Shown: positions 1 to 6,060 of the stretch, one piece after another
Numbering within the stretch: position 1 is the first letter of the stretch
Layout: the number at the start of each line of letters is the position of its first letter
DNA from: Candidatus Altimarinota bacterium
GTDB lineage: Bacteria; Patescibacteriota; Gracilibacteria; UBA4473
Reading direction: 5' to 3'
Assembly (NCBI GenBank): GCA_020630245.1
Contig: JAHDBZ010000017.1
Coordinates: 1-9,340, forward strand
Length of the DNA stretch: 9,340 nt
Translations under genes and position numbers: made by a program
The notes under the pieces: model-generated
What the model was told of the DNA's origin: nothing
The model's database searches: none
Seen by the model: only the letters and a program-made list of their open reading frames with translations

Positions 1-2312
1 CCGGTTTTTTGCGCTTGGACCACCCAGCCGGCTTCCCAGCCACTAATATCACGGAAGGGGAGTTCTCCTTCGTGAGACCCAGACGGTTCAAAGCCATCGA
101 GGGCAAGTAGGATCTTGACTGCTTCGGCGCGGGCCAATGGTTTGTCAGCGCGTACCGTGCCATCGGGATAGCCCTGAATGACGCCTTTGCGGCGGAGCAG
201 ATAGATGGCCTCCGCCATGGCGGTTGATTCGTCTGTGATGTCGGAAAAACGAGGATCGCTGATCTCGGCAGTACGTTCGGTGAAATCAGTGCCAAAGTAC
301 CATTTGACCAACCATTCGATAAATTCTCCCCGGGTAACCGGTTTATCGAGTTGCATGTCGCCCCATGGGTCGATTGGGACAATATTTTTAGTGGCTAGTT
401 CTAGGACATAGTCATTGGCCCAGTGTGGCGCCAGGAGGCCTCGCCAGTCGAGTTTATGAGTCTCCTCGGGAGTCGTTTCCCCATAGGGGTCGAGTTGGAC
501 ACAGCGCTGCGTGTGACAGTAGCTCACATCTTTGCCCAGAGAGAAGGGGATCCCCAGAATATCTGGGAAGAAATAAAACAGCTGTCTTTCGGCCACGGAG
601 CCAGGTGCGACTTCAATGCCGGATTTGATGCTGAAATTATCGGCAAAATCAGCGGTGATCCAGCTGTCCCCATCACGGAAGAGGGGTTTGGCCTGTGCAA
701 ACACTAGATCTTGCGCTTTGGCCAACGGGGACTCGAGTTCCCAGATCAGAGGCCAGAGTTCGTTCCACGGGAGTTCCAAGGCACTGCGAATGTCGGTCTG
801 TGGATTAATAACGCCGGTACTGACACCGAGTCCACGGATGAGAGCATTGAGAAGTAAGATCCGCCCGTCATCAATCGAAGTTAGAGCCTGACGACGGAGA
901 TCGTCCGCTACGCGTCGTTCCGCCCACAGGCGTGGGATGAAATCAGCCGTGGGTGACACGGTCTGACCGCTCTTGTACGGAGTGCGACTCAGCCAAAGCA
1001 AAGACTGGTCTGGGGTAAAGTAATTGATTTCTTTTGGTAGGGCTTCGTTGTTGGGAGCCGTCTCTGGGAGATGCAGTCGTTGCCAGAGAGTCCAGAGGTA
1101 GGGCCATTGGGAGAGATTTTCATCCTGACTGATCAGAGTCTGGTATTGTCCGTCATTAAAACGTGACCAAAAGGCCGCTGTGTCGTTGTCGCCAAAATCT
1201 AGTAGTAGACTCCGACGGAAGCTTTTCAGACTGCCAAAATCTTCATCAGGGATACTAAATTGTGAAAAATCTCCAACGATCAAACCGGCAGAGCTACTGA
1301 GGGCGCCCTGATCGAGTTGTAGATCGCGAAGCACTTCCTGGAGCAGGCTCCAGTCAGTACGACCAGTCGGGACTTGCGTACCCCACCAATCAAACAATTT
1401 TTTCTGCTCAGCCGCACTATTGCTTACTGGTTGCTCGTGAAACCACTCGATTTTGTCATCAAAGAATCCAAGTCGGAACTTGGTGCTGCCCGGCATAGTT
1501 TTTAGAAATTCTTTGATGACAGTCTGGCTTTGCTCCCAACGATCGCCAAACATAGATCCAGACTGGTCGATGAGGATTGTGATTGTTTGCCATTTGTGCG
1601 GCCCTGGGAGGGATTCGAGCTGTAGGTGATAGTCAAAGTCAGCCGCTCGATAACTGAGCTTTGGGCTAGTCTGCGTAGACCAGAGGAAGGTGAGTGGTGT
1701 GTGACTTACAACGTTATTGCTTTCATGTAACCAAGTGGTGGTATTGTCCTGCGTCAATAAGCCACCTTCTAAATGCAACGGCGGTAGAAAGTGTCGATTG
1801 GCACCTACAAGGTTAAAACTTGTCTCGAAGAGGTCACTTTCTAGCTGGTCAGCTACATCGATGTGCAGTAGATTTACCCCTTGAGTGACAATGGGCTTAG
1901 TGCGGTATTTGAGTTTGATCTGTGTAGATTCGCCGGGATTAATGGCGATAGGTTCACTGATAAAGACATTTTTATCATGGTAGTTCCCCAGGCGGAGTAA
2001 AGCACGATCGGTTTCGACATATGACCAAAGTCTTTCTAAGAGCTCCGGTCCGGTTAATTTTTCAGACTTGATACCAGTGCCGTCCTGATAGAGATTGTAA
2101 TTGCCCTCTACGGGTGAGAGATAGTGGTATTCACGGACGGTGTTGGTAGGATTTTTAACGACTTGCTCAATCGTAATTTCACTGTTTCCATTACGGTGAT
2201 CGACACGAATTACCTGACTCTGCCGTTCGAGATTATCGGCGTTAGTCCAAAAGGCTTCACCGTGAGCGGAGAGCAGAAAGCAGCAAGCAGCCAGACAAAA
2301 TATTTTTTTCAC
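1..2312 (-). CDS. Secreted VIT-like/VWA surface protein with C-terminal SLH repeats (partial, 3' end outside window)
   Basis: I translated 770 codons from a GTG at 2312 to the window edge with no stop. A signal peptide is clear: MKK, a hydrophobic stretch at residues 4-16, and likely cleavage near 18-20 (AHGEA). Residues about 30-155 resemble a VIT domain, ending in a PGES..I.L.Y segment at 126-136. A VWA domain starts near 243. Its metal site (MIDAS) is intact: D249-x-S251-x-S253, T319 and D348. Residues about 627-674 and 689-740 are SLH repeats (the second has GYPDGTVR...ARAEAVK), and a third begins near 753 and is cut by the edge. SLH repeats usually bind secondary cell-wall polymer, so the protein is probably displayed on the surface; VWA domains bind ligand through a divalent metal. 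The ligand is unknown. C599 and C604 could form a disulfide. GTG is chosen because the frame has a stop four codons upstream (2322-2324) and the signal peptide starts there; the nearby ATG (2314-2312) is followed directly by TGA. No Shine-Dalgarno is visible. Confidence 0.88.
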   Translation of the reverse strand, partial: MKKIFCLAACCFLLSAHGEAFWTNADNLERQSQVIRVDHRNGNSEITIEQVVKNPTNTVREYHYLSPVEGNYNLYQDGTGIKSEKLTGPELLERLWSYVETDRALLRLGNYHDKNVFISEPIAINPGESTQIKLKYRTKPIVTQGVNLLHIDVADQLESDLFETSFNLVGANRHFLPPLHLEGGLLTQDNTTTWLHESNNVVSHTPLTFLWSTQTSPKLSYRAADFDYHLQLESLPGPHKWQTITILIDQSGSMFGDRWEQSQTVIKEFLKTMPGSTKFRLGFFDDKIEWFHEQPVSNSAAEQKKLFDWWGTQVPTGRTDWSLLQEVLRDLQLDQGALSSSAGLIVGDFSQFSIPDEDFGSLKSFRRSLLLDFGDNDTAAFWSRFNDGQYQTLISQDENLSQWPYLWTLWQRLHLPETAPNNEALPKEINYFTPDQSLLWLSRTPYKSGQTVSPTADFIPRLWAERRVADDLRRQALTSIDDGRILLLNALIRGLGVSTGVINPQTDIRSALELPWNELWPLIWELESPLAKAQDLVFAQAKPLFRDGDSWITADFADNFSIKSGIEVAPGSVAERQLFYFFPDILGIPFSLGKDVSYCHTQRCVQLDPYGETTPEETHKLDWRGLLAPHWANDYVLELATKNIVPIDPWGDMQLDKPVTRGEFIEWLVKWYFGTDFTERTAEISDPRFSDITDESTAMAEAIYLLRRKGVIQGYPDGTVRADKPLARAEAVKILLALDGFEPSGSHEGELPFRDISGWEAGWVVQAQKT

Positions 2313-2401
2313 ATCTAAATTTTAGAGTAAAAATTGTGTTCGGCAAGTGATTTCGTTTTTTTGTGGAACGGTTAAAGTGTGATTGTTTATAAAAAACTTA
2401 C
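2313..2401. promoter_or_regulatory. Divergent promoter gap between the VWA-SLH gene and the DUF1361 gene
   Basis: An 89-bp AT-rich gap between divergent starts. On the minus strand a TAAAAT hexamer (2324-2319) ends 6 nt before the GTG. On the plus strand a TATAAA hexamer (2388-2393) ends 8 nt before the ATG at 2402. Neither start has a GGAGG-like ribosome-binding site. No convincing -35 box is seen on either side. The spacing would place transcription starts at or next to the start codons (leaderless mRNAs); this is inferred from spacing only. Confidence 0.4.
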
Positions 2402-2977
2402 ATGCTGGGAATTTTTGGTGTCATTTGGAATTTGCTGTTGGTCTTGATCGCTTTTGGACTGTTGCAAGTGCTGTGGAAGCACTTTCGGCAACCCTGGAGT
2501 CAATTTTCATGGCAAAAACAGCTGGGTTTTGTTTTTATCTTCATAGCTTTTGTGCTTTTTCTGCCCAATATCGCCTATCTCTTTACCGATGCTCGTCACA
2601 TCGCTGATTATTGCGAATTTGATTTTCTGCACCGTTGCACCAATCATCCCTGGATGAATCTCGGGTATTTTGTCTACGGAGCCCTGGGGATTCCGTTTTT
2701 TCTGATCTGTACCCGACGAGCGAGTCAGCTGTTGTCCATAGTCTTTGATGCGCGCCTACGGCACGTGATGCCGATAGTTTTACTCTTTCTGACCGCACTT
2801 GGTGTAAGAATTGGCCTGATCGAGCGTTATAATTCTTGGAATATCATAAATGATCCCCTTGGGATTGTTATTACCTGCTGGCAGCACGTGGTAGGTCTTG
2901 ATCCTGCTCTGTACAGTTTCTTTGGGTTATTAGCACTGCTTTATTACTGGAGTTGGTTTTGGTTGGATCGGTATTAA
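2402..2977 (+). CDS. DUF1361 family integral membrane protein
   Basis: A 191-residue very hydrophobic protein. Likely membrane segments lie near residues 5-24, 41-61, 86-104, 122-140 and 168-188. Two conserved-looking stretches match what I know of DUF1361 (PF07099): FLPN.xYLFTD..H at 53-66, and G.R.GL..RYNSWN followed by DP at 134-152. The family's biochemical function is not established, so I give none. The loop at 71-84 holds two cysteines (C71, C79) among charged residues. The ATG at 2402 follows a TATAAA hexamer by 8 nt, with no Shine-Dalgarno. The stop TAA (2975-2977) interlocks with the stop of the opposite-strand tyrS within the palindrome TTAA, leaving no room for a terminator between the two genes. 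Family assignment is from motif memory, not a profile search. Confidence 0.82.
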   Translation: MLGIFGVIWNLLLVLIAFGLLQVLWKHFRQPWSQFSWQKQLGFVFIFIAFVLFLPNIAYLFTDARHIADYCEFDFLHRCTNHPWMNLGYFVYGALGIPFFLICTRRASQLLSIVFDARLRHVMPIVLLFLTALGVRIGLIERYNSWNIINDPLGIVITCWQHVVGLDPALYSFFGLLALLYYWSWFWLDRY

Positions 2978-4143
2978 CCCACAATCCACCCAAACTTCCG
3001 TTTCCCTACCTTCAGCAGTTTAGCCTCGTCATCGACGTAGATGGTGATGGTTGGATCGGTGATTTTTTCATCATCAAAGCTCACAGCGCCTTGCTTTACC
3101 AATCGACGAGCTTCGCCGTTTGAGTCCGCGAAGCCGCAGACCTTTGTAATCAGATCAAGCACACCGACCTCCATATCGCCAACCGTAAAAGTCGGGACTT
3201 CATCTGGTGTTTCTTTTTTCACAAATTTAGCTTCGAAATCTTTGAGCGCCGTAACCGCCGCGGCTTCGTCGTGAAGCCAGCTGACGATCAGCGTCGCGAG
3301 TTTTACCTTGGCATTGCGTGGATCGCTTTTAATCATCGTTTCTACTTCTGTTAGATCTTCATCAGTAAAGATTTCAAAGTAAGTGAGCATTTCTTCATCC
3401 TTGATCGACATCATTTTACCAAACATATCATTGGGCTCTGCAGCGAGTGCGACGTAGTTGCCGTAGGATTTACTCATCTTGCGCCCATCGGTACCGTTGA
3501 TGATCGGCGTGGTAAGCACCCATTTTTCTTTGTCTTTGTAATTTCTGAGCAACGTGCGCCCCATCATCATGTTGAACATCTGGTCGGTACCGCCGATCTC
3601 GAGATCGACTTCCATGGCGACCGAATCGTATCCCTGGAGTAATGGGTAGATAACTTCATGACCATGAATCGGTTTCCCGGCCTTTACGCGTTGTTGGAAC
3701 ATGTCGCGCTCCATAAGTTGTTGCACTGTTACATTGGCCAATAATTTAACGATGTCAGCGTAGCTAAGGGCATCGAGCCAATCACCGTTGTAGACGATTC
3801 TAATTTTTTCAAAATCTAGCACTTTGCTAGCCTGGATCTTCCAGTTTTCAAAATTTTCCCGAATCTGTTCATCTGTCAGTACCGGACGCGTCGTATCCTT
3901 ACCCGTTGGGTCTCCGATCCGAACCGTTCCGTTACCTACCAGCAGGATCACGTCATGTCCGAGATCAGCAAATTGCTGCAGTTTTCGGAGTCCTACTGCG
4001 TGCCCGAGTGTGAGATCGGAACCCGTTGGATCGATCCCGAAATATAGTCGGATTTTGCGTTCGTCCATGAGCTTGGCCAGCGTTTCGGTTTTGGGCAGCA
4101 CATCGGCGACCCCACGAGTGAGAACGGTTTGGGTATTTGTCAT
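2974..4143 (-). CDS. tyrS: Tyrosyl-tRNA synthetase
   Basis: A 389-residue class I aminoacyl-tRNA synthetase that attaches tyrosine to tRNA-Tyr in the cytoplasm. The HIGH-type motif is TLGH (residues 45-48), inside a DPTGSDLTLGH context. The KMSKS loop is exact at 222-226. The tyrosine-pocket region is seen in YPLLQGYDS (166-174) and the following GGTDQ (184-188). The C-terminal 65 or so residues form an S4-like RNA-binding domain (RRLVKQGAVS near 346-355). Length and motif spacing fit the shorter bacterial TyrRS branch; nothing essential is missing. The gene overlaps the convergent DUF1361 gene by 4 bp and diverges from the PAP2-kinase fusion gene. No T-box leader is visible: the upstream gap is only 123 bp and lacks the AGGGTGGNACCGCG element. 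A TACAAT hexamer ends 10 nt before the ATG, and there is no Shine-Dalgarno. Confidence 0.97.
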   Translation of the reverse strand: MTNTQTVLTRGVADVLPKTETLAKLMDERKIRLYFGIDPTGSDLTLGHAVGLRKLQQFADLGHDVILLVGNGTVRIGDPTGKDTTRPVLTDEQIRENFENWKIQASKVLDFEKIRIVYNGDWLDALSYADIVKLLANVTVQQLMERDMFQQRVKAGKPIHGHEVIYPLLQGYDSVAMEVDLEIGGTDQMFNMMMGRTLLRNYKDKEKWVLTTPIINGTDGRKMSKSYGNYVALAAEPNDMFGKMMSIKDEEMLTYFEIFTDEDLTEVETMIKSDPRNAKVKLATLIVSWLHDEAAAVTALKDFEAKFVKKETPDEVPTFTVGDMEVGVLDLITKVCGFADSNGEARRLVKQGAVSFDDEKITDPTITIYVDDEAKLLKVGKRKFGWIVG

Positions 4144-4266
4144 ATCGCGAAGTATTGTAGAGAAAATTTAGAGACTGGCTATTTATTGGTTAGTATTAGG
4201 AGGTAGGTATTAAGTATTAAGGAGAGCCTCCGATACTACTTACCCCATACTACATAATACTTTTCT
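4144..4266. promoter_or_regulatory. Divergent promoter gap with repeated AGTAT/ATACT motifs and an imperfect hairpin
   Basis: A 123-bp gap between divergent tyrS and the PAP2-kinase gene. AGTAT occurs at 4151, 4192 and 4213; its complement ATACT at 4233, 4247 and 4257. AGTATTA-GGAG (4192-4202) and AGTATTAAGGAG (4213-4224) are near-direct repeats. An imperfect inverted repeat pairs GGTA/TACC (4206-4209, 4241-4244), AGTAT/ATACT (4213-4217, 4233-4237) and GGAG/CTCC (4221-4224, 4228-4231) around loop AGC. It has no T-run, so it is not a good intrinsic terminator. Candidate -10 boxes are TACAAT (minus, 4159-4154), 10 nt before tyrS, and CATAAT (plus, 4253-4258), 8 nt before the ATG at 4267. The AGGAGG at 4198-4203 is about 60 nt from the plus start, too far to act as its ribosome-binding site. 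Confidence 0.4.
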
Positions 4267-5472
4267 ATGAATTTCATCCAAAAGGCGTTTAAACGCATTG
4301 ATTACCAAACTCCTGAGAAAGAAATTTTTGCGTGGTTGCTTTTCGGAGTGCTCGTGTACGTGCTTGGGTGGTGGGGGGATCGTTATTTTATACCCTTTGT
4401 GCTGCCACTGCATGGCTCTTGGATCGATCAGTGGGTGGTATTGCTGACGGAAGTTTTTGTATATGTACTCCTTTTGCTGTTTGCACTGATTACATTATGG
4501 CGAGTGTGGCGAGACGAAGATCATCAGAGCAAACTTGTCCCCGCTCTGTTTGCAGTAGTGACCTCCGGAATTGCGGCTTATATTTTCAAATCTGTGTTTG
4601 CGGTGGAGCGACCCTATGTCGCCTATGCACTTGAACCTTTAGTTCAGGCCCAGTCTTATGCTTTTCCTTCTGGTCATACCGCGGTAGCTTTCGCATTGCT
4701 GATACCTTTCTGGCGGATTTCCAAATGGCTGGGGATGGCTTGGGGGCTTTTTGCGCTGACGGTTGGTCTGTCTCGGGTCTACGAACTGGTACACTTTCCT
4801 TCAGACATTGCGGGCGGATTATTTCTTGGGGGAGCGGTCGGGATGATTTACTCACAACCCGAAAACCAAAAGCTCATTCGACTGCTGTGGAAAGAGCTTG
4901 AATTTCGCCGGCAGAGCTTTCACTTTATTGCGGGATTTTTAGTCGTGTTTTTTCACTGGGTGGGGATGTTGCGACTCCGATTTATCGCTTTGGCATTGAT
5001 CTTGGGATTGATTGTTTCGATCGTTTCTCAGTACCGACGAATTCCAATTATCAGTGAGATTCTCAACCTCTTTGATCGACCACGGGACAAGGATTTCCCA
5101 GGAAGAGGTGCGTTTTATTATTTTTTTGGCGTGTTTTTGACCCTGCTGATCTTCAGTCAAAATCATATCAATATTGCCTACGCAGCGATTCTGATATTGG
5201 CGGTGGGGGATAGTTTGAATCATCTCGTAGCAGCGCCTCTCAAAATTGGGAAAGTGCCTTGGAATCAAAGAAAAAACGTCGTGGGAGTTACCCTGGGCAT
5301 CCTGGCGGGAACTTTGGCGGCCATGTGGTTCGTGCCATGGCAGGCCGCTTTTTTGGCCTCAGCAATAGCTATCTTTATGGAGACGATACCGTGGCGGATC
5401 GGAAAATTTTATATCGATGATAATATCCTGGTGCCGTTAGTGGCCGGTGGGGTGCTGTGGCTGTTGGTTTAA
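4267..5472 (+). CDS. Fusion of PAP2 lipid phosphatase and CTP-dependent polyprenol/diacylglycerol-kinase-like domain
   Basis: A 401-residue polytopic membrane protein with two domains. The N-terminal half (to about 197) is a PAP2 phosphatase with all three catalytic motifs: K108-x6-R115-P116, P134-S-G-H137-T and S169-R170-x5-H176-x3-D180. The C-terminal half (about 205-401) resembles the SEC59/DGK1/VTE5 group of CTP-dependent lipid kinases: E212-x-RR-xx-FH219, PGRGAFYYF at 278-286, GDS at 314-316, and GK...RKNVVG at 328-340, where the family usually has a K-S/N-x-x-G motif. PAP2 enzymes dephosphorylate lipid phosphates or pyrophosphates, including undecaprenyl pyrophosphate; the kinase family phosphorylates dolichol, phytol or diacylglycerol. 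I infer that both domains could converge on polyprenyl monophosphate, the carrier for wall and glycan synthesis; a diacylglycerol/phosphatidate pair is the alternative. The last 36 bp overlap the opposite-strand cyclotransferase-like gene. No Shine-Dalgarno; a CATAAT box ends 8 nt before the ATG. Confidence 0.85.
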   Translation: MNFIQKAFKRIDYQTPEKEIFAWLLFGVLVYVLGWWGDRYFIPFVLPLHGSWIDQWVVLLTEVFVYVLLLLFALITLWRVWRDEDHQSKLVPALFAVVTSGIAAYIFKSVFAVERPYVAYALEPLVQAQSYAFPSGHTAVAFALLIPFWRISKWLGMAWGLFALTVGLSRVYELVHFPSDIAGGLFLGGAVGMIYSQPENQKLIRLLWKELEFRRQSFHFIAGFLVVFFHWVGMLRLRFIALALILGLIVSIVSQYRRIPIISEILNLFDRPRDKDFPGRGAFYYFFGVFLTLLIFSQNHINIAYAAILILAVGDSLNHLVAAPLKIGKVPWNQRKNVVGVTLGILAGTLAAMWFVPWQAAFLASAIAIFMETIPWRIGKFYIDDNILVPLVAGGVLWLLV

Positions 5473-6060
5473 ATATTGGCGAATGCTTTCTCCAGTTCCA
5501 ATGAAAGTTGTGTCTAGAAAATTTTCATAAACTTCAGAGCCGATATCTTGGGCGTATTGCAGACATCGTTCGAGATATTTGGCGTCAGGTAAGAGATCCG
5601 TACGCCACATAGGTTCATACGGGTATTGTTGACGAAATTGAGCCCATAACTTTGCTCGTACTGGGTCATCAGCCAAAGCAGAGGCACAGGTTTCGTCATT
5701 AGCATAATCACCCACACACAATATCCCGGTACCGGCATTGTTGTTTCTTAGGTCTACGAATGGAACTGACTGGAGGCGGTACTCAAACTCTCGTTTTACT
5801 AATGGCGCCCATTCGTGTTCCGGTATTTCAAAATGTGAAACTATCATAGTGTTGCCAGAATCATCAGGCACAGCGCTTAAACAGGCGTAGGCTTTGTGAT
5901 CCGTAGGCAAATTGCCGCTAAGAGCTAGGATTGAATCCGTTTTGTTAAAGATGCGTTTATAACCCGTAATGGTTGCGAGTCCAAAATTTTGTAGCGTTGG
6001 ACAGGTACGTCGAGCGCTTTCTTCACTGAGTAAAGAACCAAGCCCGAGAATCGTTATCAT
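5437..6060 (-). CDS. Gamma-glutamylcyclotransferase-like protein, second cistron after uvrA
   Basis: A 207-residue soluble-looking protein. The N-terminus (ILGLGSLLSEESAR, 4-17) matches the position of the glycine-rich YGSN-type loop that opens the gamma-glutamylcyclotransferase-like fold. KREFEYRLQSVPF (89-101) fits the family's active-site stretch of the type RRExGYxRxxV, with E91 as the probable catalytic glutamate. The C-terminal part (PDAKYLERC...IG.E.Y.NFLD.TF near 158-187, then IRQYL at 193-197) resembles a C-terminal extension I know from a subgroup of this family. Known members release 5-oxoproline from gamma-glutamyl amines or dipeptides, but the substrate of this subgroup is unclear, so I do not assign one. 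The ATG overlaps the uvrA stop as ATGA, pointing to co-transcription and translational coupling. A GGAGG lies only 1 nt upstream of the ATG, too close to be a normal ribosome-binding site; it also encodes the end of UvrA (Leu-Glu-Ala). The 3' end overlaps the convergent fusion gene by 36 bp. Confidence 0.78.
   Translation of the reverse strand: MITILGLGSLLSEESARRTCPTLQNFGLATITGYKRIFNKTDSILALSGNLPTDHKAYACLSAVPDDSGNTMIVSHFEIPEHEWAPLVKREFEYRLQSVPFVDLRNNNAGTGILCVGDYANDETCASALADDPVRAKLWAQFRQQYPYEPMWRTDLLPDAKYLERCLQYAQDIGSEVYENFLDTTFIGTGESIRQYLNQQPQHPTGH

Noticed and set aside
2279..2312. Lipoprotein signal in the VWA-SLH protein (LAAC at residues 7-10).
   Set aside because: The cysteine is too close to the N-terminus for a proper hydrophobic region before it, and a better signal peptidase I site follows near residue 20.
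2961..3060. A 12-bp direct repeat GGTTGGATCGGT at 2961-2972 and 3049-3060.
   Set aside because: Both copies lie in coding sequence of different genes on opposite strands and are explained by ordinary codons. A chance match is likely.
4206..4244. Intrinsic terminator in the tyrS divergent gap.
   Set aside because: The stem is interrupted by internal loops and is not followed by a T-run on either strand; there is also no gene end there to terminate.
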